From: Haloferax mucosum ATCC BAA-1512
Lineage (GTDB): Archaea > Halobacteriota > Halobacteria > Halobacteriales > Haloferacaceae
Assembly: GCF_000337815.1 (NCBI RefSeq)
Contig: NZ_AOLN01000007.1
Span: 33,552 to 97,551 of the forward strand
DNA: 64,000 bases
Direction of reading: 5' to 3'
Numbering within the stretch: the stretch's first letter is position 1; each line of letters begins with the position of its first letter. Positions 1 to 7,509 of the stretch are shown here, one piece after another. The notes under the pieces are model-generated. The model was not told the DNA's origin. It ran no database searches and was given only the letters and a program-made list of their open reading frames with translations. Both the position numbers and the translations under genes were made by a program.

Positions 1-641
1 ACATCGCGGGCAAGCAAATCGTCTCCCGCGAGAAGGCCCGCGCTCGGTTCGAAGCCGCCGTCGATGCGAAGCAGTGCGACGATACGGTCGTCATCGCCCG
101 TACCGACGCGTATGGCTCTGCCAACGGTGATTGGGACGAACACCTCGAACGCGGCCGCATCTACGCCGACGCCGGCGTCGATCTCGTCTGGCCCGAGATG
201 CCCAACCCGAGCCGCGAAGACGCCGTCAACTACGCCGAGACCATCCACGAAACGCACCCAGACCTAAAGCTCGCGTTCAACTACTCGTCGTCGTTCGCGT
301 GGTCCGAAGAGGAAGACCCACTGACGTTCCAAGAACTCGGCGACCTCGGCTACAAATACATCTTCATCACGCTGTTCGGCCTGCACTCGGGTGCGCACGC
401 GGTCTACGAGGACTTCAAGAAACTCGCTGAAGCGGACGAACAGGGGCAGTTCGACCTCGAACAGCGGTATCTCGGCCACCCGACCGAGAGTCACCACGAA
501 CTCTCGTTCGTCTCGCGGTACCAAGACATCGAGACACAGTTCGACTCCGAGGCGCGCCGGCGCATCGAGGAATCGGAAGGCTTCAGCGAAGACGAAGCCG
601 ACCCCATTACGAGCAACGCCAGAGCCAACGACGATGACTGA
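1..641 (+). CDS. aceA: Isocitrate lyase, C-terminal part (5' end outside window)
   Basis: The first complete codon is at position 3, and 212 residues are visible up to the stop. Isocitrate lyase cleaves isocitrate to glyoxylate and succinate, the first step of the glyoxylate bypass used for growth on acetate or fatty acids. The strand carrying VIARTDA matches the family's metal and substrate-binding segment. PEMPNPS follows, and FNYSSSFAW aligns with the conserved (Y/F)NxSPSFNW substrate loop; here Pro is replaced by Ser. The N-terminal catalytic Cys motif lies outside the window. The stop overlaps the start of the malate synthase gene by 8 bases, so the two are one operon and probably translationally coupled. 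Confidence 0.95.
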   Translation, partial: IAGKQIVSREKARARFEAAVDAKQCDDTVVIARTDAYGSANGDWDEHLERGRIYADAGVDLVWPEMPNPSREDAVNYAETIHETHPDLKLAFNYSSSFAWSEEEDPLTFQELGDLGYKYIFITLFGLHSGAHAVYEDFKKLAEADEQGQFDLEQRYLGHPTESHHELSFVSRYQDIETQFDSEARRRIEESEGFSEDEADPITSNARANDDD

Positions 642-1935
642 GCGACGACACGACCGCGAGTTCGTGCGGACGTTCTTCACCTCGCCGACGGCCGTCGAGG
701 GCGAAGCCGACTCCGCGAAGATGCTCCGGCGGGCCGCGCAACTCCGCGGCATGCAAGCGCCGGACGTGTGGGTTCCGGACAACGAAGACGCGACAGCACC
801 ATCGATGCGCGACGAGGGCGCAGAGAACATCGTCGAAGTCGTCGTCGAGCACGGAGCCGACTTCCCCGGCGAGATTCACCCGCGGATGGTCTGGCACCGC
901 GATAGCCCGACGACCCGGTATCAGGGCTTCCAGCACATGCTCGAAATCGCCGACCCCGAACGCGGAGCCATCGAGCACATCGACGGCTTCGTCATCCCCG
1001 AGGTCGGCGACATCGACGACTGGAAGAAGGCCGACGAGTTCTTCACCATCGTCGAAAACGAGCACGACCTCGAAGAGGGAAGCCTCAAAATGTCCGTCAT
1101 CATCGAGAGTGGACAGGCCGAACTCGCCATGGGAACGCTCCGCGAGGAGATGGGCAAGCCGACGAACAACCTCGAACGCCTGTTCCTCCTCGTTGACGGC
1201 GAGGTCGATTACACGAAGGACATGCGGGCGATGACGCCGACCGGCGAACTTCCCGAGTGGCCGGAACTCCGGCACAACACGTCTCGGGGGGCGAGCGCCG
1301 CGGGTCTCATCGCGGTCGATGGTCCCTACGACGACATCCGAAACGTGGAAGGGTACCACGAGCGCATGGCCGAAAACCGAGCGAAAGGGATGCTCGGCAT
1401 CTGGTCGCTCACGCCCGGACAGGTCGTGGAGGCGAACACGTCGCCGCTCCCGCCGAAGACCGGCAGTTGGCTCCTCGACATCGACGGCGAGCAGGTCGAA
1501 CTCGAAGCCGAAGACGGCGCAGAAGTCTACGACGGCGACCACCTCTCGCTCGAAGCGACCGATGGCGGGTACCAACTGCACATCGACGGCACGACTCGCA
1601 CCCTCGACGCGGACGAACTGCGCGAGGAACTCCACGGGATGACGTCGTACGTCCCGAGCATGGACGACATCGTGGACTCGATGGAGGAATTCGAGGCGGC
1701 CAAGGAGGCCGGGCGGGGCGCGATTGCCATGGAGCAGTCGGCAACACTCCGAATCGGCGGCACGGAAATCGACATCTCCAAAGACCGCATGTGGGACGAA
1801 GCGACCTATCAGGCCGCGATGACCCCCATCAACCTGTTCCAAGATGTCTACGAAAACCGGCCCGACCAACACGAGGAATTGAACGAGCGATACGGCGCGG
1901 ACGTCGTGTCGCGCGCGATGGAGGTGGGTCTCTGA
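634..1935 (+). CDS. aceB: Malate synthase, haloarchaeal type
   Basis: Condenses glyoxylate with acetyl-CoA to malate, completing the glyoxylate bypass with the upstream isocitrate lyase. The ATG at 634 gives 433 residues beginning MTERRHDREFVRTFF, much shorter than bacterial malate synthases A (about 530) and G (about 720). This agrees with the small haloarchaeal class described in Haloferax. The reading frame stays open far upstream, but only through the lyase gene, so 634 is the natural start. The assignment rests on length, the operon with aceA, and a recognisable haloarchaeal sequence; I did not place individual catalytic residues with certainty. Confidence 0.9.
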   Translation: MTERRHDREFVRTFFTSPTAVEGEADSAKMLRRAAQLRGMQAPDVWVPDNEDATAPSMRDEGAENIVEVVVEHGADFPGEIHPRMVWHRDSPTTRYQGFQHMLEIADPERGAIEHIDGFVIPEVGDIDDWKKADEFFTIVENEHDLEEGSLKMSVIIESGQAELAMGTLREEMGKPTNNLERLFLLVDGEVDYTKDMRAMTPTGELPEWPELRHNTSRGASAAGLIAVDGPYDDIRNVEGYHERMAENRAKGMLGIWSLTPGQVVEANTSPLPPKTGSWLLDIDGEQVELEAEDGAEVYDGDHLSLEATDGGYQLHIDGTTRTLDADELREELHGMTSYVPSMDDIVDSMEEFEAAKEAGRGAIAMEQSATLRIGGTEIDISKDRMWDEATYQAAMTPINLFQDVYENRPDQHEELNERYGADVVSRAMEVGL

Positions 1936-2243
1936 GCACGGCCACCGACCGCTGAGTCGCCGCCGTCGAAGCGCTCGGCAATCGCGTTCCGACGGCGCAC
2001 ACTGGTTGTAGCTCCTCTCTTGTGGGCCACCCGATACCGTGGGGGTAGCCCACCGTATCTCGTTTTGACGGTGAACGACTTCGATAGCCCCCGAGCCGCT
2101 GCTATCGACGCGGTAGCGTGCTGTCCTACCGACGCTATGTGTCTCCCTCCGGCGACCCGGTGTCTCGGTCGTTGGTATTCGTTCCGTGTCCTGTCTCCAC
2201 TTCCGACGCCACGCTCAAGGTCAAGCCACGCGAGTCGTCGCAC
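1936..2243. other. Intergenic region after aceB
   Basis: About 308 bases with no convincing gene. It holds an imperfect hairpin at 2022-2053 (GTGGGC arm, 20-base loop, GCCCAC arm) followed by a short T-run near 2064. This could end the aceA-aceB transcript or form part of its 3' untranslated region. No tRNA or known RNA was recognised. Confidence 0.3.
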
Positions 2244-2846
2244 GTGAACGATTCGACGGATTCGACCGGGGCGAGCGCCGTGGCCGACGACGGCGAGCCG
2301 CTGGAACCCGACGCAATCGTCGATTTCGACGACTCGGAGGCCGCGGTTCGCGGGCGCGGTGATATCGACTCTGCGGCCGCGCCAGAGGCGACGCTCGACC
2401 GACTCCACACGGTGAGTTTCTATCTCGACGAGGCGTTCGAGATTCCGGGGACGAACTACCGCATCGGGATAGACCCGCTTTTAGGACTGCTTCCGGGCAT
2501 CGGCGACGCGACGGCGTCGGCGCTGTCCGCGTACATTCTCGTCGAGGCCGCGATGCTCGGCGTGCCGCGGGCGACGCTCGCCCGGATGTTCGGAAACGTC
2601 CTCCTCGACGCGACGGTCGGTTCGTTGCCGGTCGTCGGCGACGTCTTCGACGCCGCGTGGAAGGCGAACGTGCGGAACGTCCGACTGCTCGAAGCGCGCT
2701 ACGAGGACCCGCCGCGCGAGGCGGTCGAAGCAGACCGACGATTTCTCGTCGTCGCGGTCGTCGCGGTTATGCTTCTGTTAGTCGCACTGGGCGTGGTCAC
2801 GACACTCGCCGTGGTGTGGCTCCTCGGACAGGTGGGACTCCTCTAA
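2244..2846 (+). CDS. DUF4112 family membrane protein
   Basis: A 200-residue protein from the GTG at 2244; the frame opens earlier, but the upstream codons do not look like protein. After an acidic, Ser/Thr-rich N-terminus of about 60 residues comes the DUF4112 signature: PGTNYRIGIDPLL, then GLLPGIGDATAS, then a second PVVGDVFDAAWKANVRN block. Both Gly/Pro-Gly-Asp blocks are typical of the family. The C-terminus is a hydrophobic stretch of about 30 residues, probably one long or two short membrane helices. The family's function is unknown. It is transcribed in the same direction as aceAB but separated from it by about 300 bases. Confidence 0.75.
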   Translation: MNDSTDSTGASAVADDGEPLEPDAIVDFDDSEAAVRGRGDIDSAAAPEATLDRLHTVSFYLDEAFEIPGTNYRIGIDPLLGLLPGIGDATASALSAYILVEAAMLGVPRATLARMFGNVLLDATVGSLPVVGDVFDAAWKANVRNVRLLEARYEDPPREAVEADRRFLVVAVVAVMLLLVALGVVTTLAVVWLLGQVGLL

Positions 2847-2877
2847 GCATCCAATTTTCGATATTGAGAAATGCATG

Positions 2878-2892
2878 TGGTGATGGTTATCA
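2878..2892. promoter_or_regulatory. Dyad motif TGGTGATnnTTATCA upstream of the lipoprotein gene
   Basis: TGGTGATGGTTATCA, with the near-palindromic core TGATG-GTTAT-CATCA. It sits about 35 bases upstream of the TATA box of the next gene. The same 13 fixed bases recur at 28899-28913. Operator function is inferred. Confidence 0.35.
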
Positions 2893-2918
2893 TCAAGCAA
2901 AGTATAAAGTAGAAGACA

Positions 2919-2924
2919 TTTATA
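2919..2924 (+). promoter_or_regulatory. TATA box of the lipoprotein gene
   Basis: TTTATA about 25 bases before the ATG at 2946, the spacing expected for a leaderless haloarchaeal transcript. Confidence 0.55.
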
Positions 2925-2945
2925 CATCCTCGAAAGAGGGACAGT

Positions 2946-3536
2946 ATGGAACGACGGACTTTCCTTAAGAGTGCCACTGCCGCAGGAGCCCTTCTCACCA
3001 CCGCCGGATGTCTCGGCGGCGGCTCCGGATCTGACACGGCGAATAACTCCACGACTGGTAACTCCTCGGCGACGCAGACCGAAGAACCAGCACCAGTCCC
3101 GGAACCCGACCTCACGTTCAAGAACAAAAGTGGCGTGCTCCGCGTCGTCCACATGGGCGGCGACAAAATCAAAAATGAGACCACGACGGAAGTGTACGTG
3201 ACCGTCGATGACGAGCGCGCCCAGACGTGGGTCGCAGACGATAAGGAAACGCAGGCGTACCCCCTCTCGGTCGGTAACTTCCTCAAGCTCGAATCCGCCA
3301 CGGCTGGTTCGACCGTGGAAGTCGTCTGGGTCGGCCGCGCCGGTACCGAGTCCGTCCTCGCCTCGCACGACGTTCCCGCCGAAGAGACGGCGATGAACGA
3401 GACGGCAACCAACGAAACGGCAACCAACGAAACGGCCATGAACGAGACCGTGACGAACGAAACGGCCATGAACGAGACGAACACGACGTCCACCAACGAG
3501 ACGAACACGACGTCGAACACGACCGACAGCGAATAA
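2946..3536 (+). CDS. Tat-exported lipoprotein with dense N-glycosylation sequons
   Basis: A 196-residue protein. The N-terminus has a twin-Arg motif (RRTFLKS), a hydrophobic stretch and the lipobox TAGC at residues 19-22, so it should be exported by Tat and lipid-anchored on the outside of the cell. A short Ser/Thr/Asn spacer leads to a small folded domain of about 100 residues (roughly 35-145), in which I recognise no family. The last 50 residues are a run of NET and NTT triplets with Ala, Met, Thr or Val between them, about ten N-X-T sequons in all. The DNA of this tail is internally repetitive. The tail is plausibly a heavily glycosylated stalk. Function unknown. Confidence 0.7.
   Translation: MERRTFLKSATAAGALLTTAGCLGGGSGSDTANNSTTGNSSATQTEEPAPVPEPDLTFKNKSGVLRVVHMGGDKIKNETTTEVYVTVDDERAQTWVADDKETQAYPLSVGNFLKLESATAGSTVEVVWVGRAGTESVLASHDVPAEETAMNETATNETATNETAMNETVTNETAMNETNTTSTNETNTTSNTTDSE
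3397..3525 (+). repeat. In-gene tandem repeat coding for NET/NTT sequons
   Basis: Units of 12 bases of the type ACSAACGARACG, with variants reading ATGAACGAGACG, repeat through the 3' end of the lipoprotein gene. Both AAC and flanking codons vary little, consistent with expansion by slippage or recombination. Confidence 0.6.
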
Positions 3537-3696
3537 CCGACGTTCGCCGCCGATACGAGATATTTTTCTGCGAAGCAACTGCCCGAGAGAGGGTACTACG
3601 GACTGCTCGCCCGAGTAGCGGTCGGCCAGTAGCGTGCCGGAGGTGACGCCGAAGAAAACGAATTCGACCGCGGCCGAGAGCACGGACCGTCGTCGC

Positions 3697-4674
3697 TCAG
3701 TCGTCGGCCGGAACGCCGTCGGCGTTGACGACCGACTCGGGTGCGATGATGCCCGCGCGGACGCCGAAGCGGTAGACGACGGGTTGGAGGGCGTCGCGTT
3801 TCATGAACGCGAATCCAGCGAGGATAAGCAGGAATCCGGAGACGGTGGCAGGACCGATGTGCTCGTCGAGGAACGCCCAGCCGCTGACGGCGGCGACGAT
3901 GGGAACGGCGTAGTTGACGAGGCTGATTTCCACCGCGCCGATGCGGTCTAAGAGAACGAAGTAGATGATGAACCCGACGGCACTACACAGCACCGCGAGA
4001 AAGAGGAGCGCGGCGACGACGAGCGGCGACCACTCGATGGTCGCAAGACCGGGTTCACCGAGCACCGGGCTGGCGACGTGAAGCATCGCAGACCCGAGAA
4101 GCATCATCCACGCCTGCATCGGAACGACCGGTGGGTTCCCGGGAAGGCGCTTGATGAGAACCGAGCCGAACGCCCAACTCGCCGCGGCGAGAAAGAGCAA
4201 GACGACGCCGATGAGTTGCCCGCCGACAGAACCGGACGCGAGAGCGATGACGACGGTTCCGGCGAGTCCCAAGAAGACGCCGAGGAAGCCGAAGGCGTCG
4301 AGTCGCTCTTCGGGAAGCATCGAGAAGGCGAAAAGTGGCGTCAAGACCGGTGACAGACTCAGAACGATGGCGGCGACGCCGCTCGTCACGTAGTTTTGCC
4401 CCGTAAACAGGAGCGAAAAGTGCGCGCCGATGAGTAACGCGCCGCCGACGGCGACGACGACCCACTCGTCGCGGCCGCGGGGCCGCCAGTCTTCAGCGGC
4501 GAGAAGTCCGTAGACGAAGAGAACAATGCCTGCAACGTCGTACCGAAGCGCGGCGAAGAGCGCGGGCGGAAGGACTTCGAGACCGACTTCGATGGCCATG
4601 AACGAAGTGCCCCAGAGAACCGCGAGCGTAGCGAACAGTGCGAGGTTTCGATGTGTTTGAGTTCCGATAGACAC
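3697..4674 (-). CDS. DMT superfamily (EamA) permease
   Basis: 325 residues from a GTG at 4674; the frame continues upstream but loses hydrophobic and family character there. About ten hydrophobic segments are arranged as two EamA halves. The first half begins near LAVLWGTSFMAIEVG, where the WGTSF box is a hallmark. The second half begins near ASWAFGSVLIKR. The GVAAIVLSLSPVLTPL and VEISLVNYAVPIVAAVSGW segments match the conserved helices of drug/metabolite exporters. The substrate cannot be read from the sequence; amino acids, purines and other metabolites are all known for the family. It is convergent with the lipoprotein gene and divergent from pus10, sharing a 200-base promoter region with pus10. 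Confidence 0.85.
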   Translation of the reverse strand: MSIGTQTHRNLALFATLAVLWGTSFMAIEVGLEVLPPALFAALRYDVAGIVLFVYGLLAAEDWRPRGRDEWVVVAVGGALLIGAHFSLLFTGQNYVTSGVAAIVLSLSPVLTPLFAFSMLPEERLDAFGFLGVFLGLAGTVVIALASGSVGGQLIGVVLLFLAAASWAFGSVLIKRLPGNPPVVPMQAWMMLLGSAMLHVASPVLGEPGLATIEWSPLVVAALLFLAVLCSAVGFIIYFVLLDRIGAVEISLVNYAVPIVAAVSGWAFLDEHIGPATVSGFLLILAGFAFMKRDALQPVVYRFGVRAGIIAPESVVNADGVPADD

Positions 4675-4874
4675 GAGATATCGACCTTGGTCCCAGGTGT
4701 TGAAGCGCCTACCACCTCTCCGTACATGAATTTTCTCGGAGTCGAGATAGCATCTGTCTCGGGTGTCGTTCACAAACCTCTCAGTGCCTGGACAATACAT
4801 CAATCGGTTGATGATTGTCGCGTCGGCAAGCGAACAAAGTAAGGTAGTTACGCGCGCTCCGATAGACACAGAAC

Positions 4875-6158
4875 ATGAGTATCTTCGAGGACGTGCGAGC
4901 GCTGGCCGAGAGCGGGCCGGTCTGCGACGCCTGTCTGGGCAGGGCGTTCGCCGACCGCAGTTTCGGACTGACGAACGCCGAGCGGGGGAAGTCGCTTCGA
5001 ATCGCCGCCGCCCTCGACGCGGACGAGCCGTACGAGGCCGTCGAGACCGAAGACTGCTGGGTCTGCGAGGGTGCGTGTGCGCACTTCGACGAGTGGGCCG
5101 CGCGCTGTGCCGCGGCCATCGAAGACGTCGAGGTCGAGACGTACCAAGTCGGCACCAGAGCGCCGCCGCTGGTCGAAGAAAACGAGATTCTCCTGCGCGA
5201 GGGTGCCGGACTCCCCGACGACGCCGGCGAACTGTTTAAATCCGAGTTCAACCGCGAAGTCGGAAAACGTGTCGGCCGACTCACGGGAACTGAAGTGGAC
5301 TTCACTCGCCCGGACGTGCAGTTCCTCCTCGACATCGAAGCCGACACCATCGAAGCGCAGATCAACTCGGCGTTCATCTACGGTCGCTACCGCAAGCTCG
5401 AACGCGATATCCCGCAGACCGAGTGGCCCTGCCGCGAGTGCGACGGCTCGGGCTATCAGGGCAAAGAGCCGTGTGACTACTGCGGTGGCTCGGGATACCT
5501 CTACGAAGACAGCGTCGAAGGTTTCGTCGCTCCCGTCGTGATGGACGTAATGGACGGCGTGGACGCGAAGTTCCACGGCGCTGGCCGCGAGGACGTTGAC
5601 GCGCTGATGCTCGGGACGGGTCGCCCCTTCGTCGTCGAAATCATGGAACCCCGACGTCGAAACGTCGATGTCGAGCAACTCGAAGGCGACATCAACGCGA
5701 TGGCCGACGGCGAAATCGAAGTCGAAGGGCTTCGTCTCGCCACCTACGACATGGTCGAGCGCGTGAAGAAACTCGACGCGAGCAAACAGTACCGCGCCGC
5801 CGTCGAGTTCGACGCCGACGTGACCGACGAAGCCCTCCAGGCCGCCTTGGACGAACTCACCGGCGTGACGGTCGAGCAGTACACCCCCCACCGCGTTGAC
5901 CACCGTCGCGCGAGCATCACGCGCACGCGACACGTCTACGACGCCACCGGAGAACTCGAAGACGCTCGGCACGGGACCGTCGAAATCCACGGCGAAGGCG
6001 GTCTCTACATCAAGGAACTCATCTCCGGCGACGAAGGTCGGACGAACCCCAGTCTCGCTGGCATCCTCGACACCGGCGCGGTCGTCACCGCCCTCGACGT
6101 GATTGCGGTGGAAGGCGAGGACGAACCTTTCGAGGACGACGAATTCTTCAAGAACTGA
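4875..6158 (+). CDS. pus10: tRNA pseudouridine(54/55) synthase Pus10
   Basis: 427 residues. Pus10 makes pseudouridine 55, and in archaea often 54, in the T-loop of tRNAs, replacing TruB. The N-terminus carries CxxC (VCDAC, 17-20) and CWVCEGAC (61-68), the metal-binding part of the accessory domain. A second pair, CRECDGSG and CDYCGGSG (186-205), looks like two DnaJ-type zinc knuckles. The catalytic domain starts with GAGREDVDALMLGTGRPF (236-252), which contains the conserved nucleophilic Asp. The C-terminus KELISGDEGRTNPSLAGIL is typical of Pus10. Divergent from the DMT permease and upstream of rnhB. Confidence 0.95.
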   Translation: MSIFEDVRALAESGPVCDACLGRAFADRSFGLTNAERGKSLRIAAALDADEPYEAVETEDCWVCEGACAHFDEWAARCAAAIEDVEVETYQVGTRAPPLVEENEILLREGAGLPDDAGELFKSEFNREVGKRVGRLTGTEVDFTRPDVQFLLDIEADTIEAQINSAFIYGRYRKLERDIPQTEWPCRECDGSGYQGKEPCDYCGGSGYLYEDSVEGFVAPVVMDVMDGVDAKFHGAGREDVDALMLGTGRPFVVEIMEPRRRNVDVEQLEGDINAMADGEIEVEGLRLATYDMVERVKKLDASKQYRAAVEFDADVTDEALQAALDELTGVTVEQYTPHRVDHRRASITRTRHVYDATGELEDARHGTVEIHGEGGLYIKELISGDEGRTNPSLAGILDTGAVVTALDVIAVEGEDEPFEDDEFFKN

Positions 6159-6339
6159 ATCGCACCCACCGGATTCCGGTTCGGAAGGCGGTGCGCAGTA
6201 TTCTCAGCGCTTCAACGGAGTCTTCCACAGGAGGCCGCCGTACTGCTTCGGAGGGAGACGGGCAGTGTTCTCTTCTTTCGGTTCGTGTCTCGGGACCGAA
6301 TCGGTACGTTCAATCCGCCGCTACGATACCCGACGAAGT

Positions 6340-6987
6340 ATGCGAATCGGCGTTGATGAGGCCGGAAAGGGTCCCGTGTTGGGACCGATGGTCGCCGCGG
6401 CGGTCCGAGCGGAGTCGGAGACGCTTCCCGACGGAATCGCCGACTCGAAGCGACTCTCCGCCGCCCGGCGCGAGGAACTCAACGAAACACTCCGCGAGCG
6501 AGACGACGTCGCGGTCGGCGTCGCGTTCGTCGAACCCGCGACTATCGACGACCCCGAGACCGACATGAACCGCCTTACCGTCCGGGCGCAGGTCGAAGCG
6601 GCCGCCGCGGTCGCGGCCGACGACGACCAACTCGTCTGCGACGCGGGCGACGTGAGCGAATCGCGCTTCGGGCGGCGCGTCCGCGACGGACTGGCAGAGA
6701 CAGGACTCAGCGTGGACGTGCACGCACAGCACCGCGCCGACGACGAACACGCAATCGTCGGCGCCGCGAGTATCGTTGCGAAAGTCGAACGGGACCGCCG
6801 AGTTGAGGCCATCGCCGACGAGTACGGCGCGGTCGGAAGCGGCTATCCGAGCGACCAGACGACGCGGGACTTCCTGCGCGAGTTCGTCCGCGAACACGGT
6901 ATTCTCCCCGACTGCGCCAGAAAATCGTGGGCCACGTGCGCCGACCTGTTGGCCGCCCACGAACAGTCGTCACTTGGCGATTTCTGA
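6340..6987 (+). CDS. rnhB: Ribonuclease HII
   Basis: 215 residues starting MRIGVDEAGKGPVLGPM. This N-terminal GxDEAGKGPVLGPM box carries the first two acidic active-site residues (Asp6, Glu7). VCDAGD and the DDEHAIVGAASIVAKVERD helix supply the others. The AASIVAKVxRD motif is diagnostic of RNase HII. The enzyme nicks RNA in RNA-DNA hybrids and removes single ribonucleotides from DNA. The ATG at 6340 was chosen because the domain begins immediately there; upstream codons in the open frame do not belong to the family. Length is normal for archaeal RNase HII. Confidence 0.95.
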   Translation: MRIGVDEAGKGPVLGPMVAAAVRAESETLPDGIADSKRLSAARREELNETLRERDDVAVGVAFVEPATIDDPETDMNRLTVRAQVEAAAAVAADDDQLVCDAGDVSESRFGRRVRDGLAETGLSVDVHAQHRADDEHAIVGAASIVAKVERDRRVEAIADEYGAVGSGYPSDQTTRDFLREFVREHGILPDCARKSWATCADLLAAHEQSSLGDF

Positions 6988-7040
6988 ACTCGGGTCGAAA
7001 AATAAACCGGCTGTACCGCACGAAAGTGAGTGCGCGGTAG

Positions 7041-7280
7041 TTATCGCATCTCTGTGAGAGAGACGTAGCCGCCTTCCTGTGCGGAAATCCACGTCGTCAT
7101 CATCTCGGTCTCGGAGAGTCCTGCGGGGAAGATGGTACATTCGTCCGGCGCATCGTCGTACGGAGCAACGATTGCCGTATACTCTGCGTCGTCTGTCGGG
7201 GTTCGAGACCCCATCGTCTCCGTCCGCATCGTCGTCGTTGTCGCGTCCGAGTCGCCGTGCCGAAGTGGAGTGTCTTCCAT
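7041..7280 (-). CDS. Small haloarchaeal protein (DUF7511-like)
   Basis: The core AEYTAIVAPYDDAPDECTIFPAG followed by MTTWISAQEGGYVSL resembles a small haloarchaeal family in which a 'Y.A.V..Y.DAPD.CTIYP' block precedes 'TTWI(S/T)A'. No function is known. The ATG at 7280 gives 79 residues. An upstream start at 7355 would give 104 residues with a low-complexity leader, so the start is uncertain. It is convergent with rnhB. A 9-bp inverted repeat lies just upstream at 7363-7399. Confidence 0.6.
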   Translation of the reverse strand: MEDTPLRHGDSDATTTTMRTETMGSRTPTDDAEYTAIVAPYDDAPDECTIFPAGLSETEMMTTWISAQEGGYVSLTEMR

Positions 7281-7362
7281 GGTTGGAGCGTGCGCACCGT
7301 GATTACCGACGGGCGGCGGTGTCTCAGTGCCCGCTTCAATCAATAGTTTAGACACAGTCTAT

Positions 7363-7399
7363 ATTATTCTATCGGAGAGTATACTGTAGTTAGAATAAT
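7363..7399. repeat. 9-bp inverted repeat upstream of the small DUF7511-like gene
   Basis: ATTATTCTA at 7363-7371 and its exact complement TAGAATAAT at 7391-7399, with 19 bases between, in an AT-rich promoter region. It could be a protein-binding dyad. Confidence 0.4.
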
Positions 7400-7509
7400 C
7401 AACAGTAAGTACCCATGCAGAATCAGTATGTTACCAGATGTCTCATAGTTCGTACGTAGTGTGAATCGAGAGAGACGAACCGTCGAAAAACGAGACCGCG
7501 TTCAGGCGG

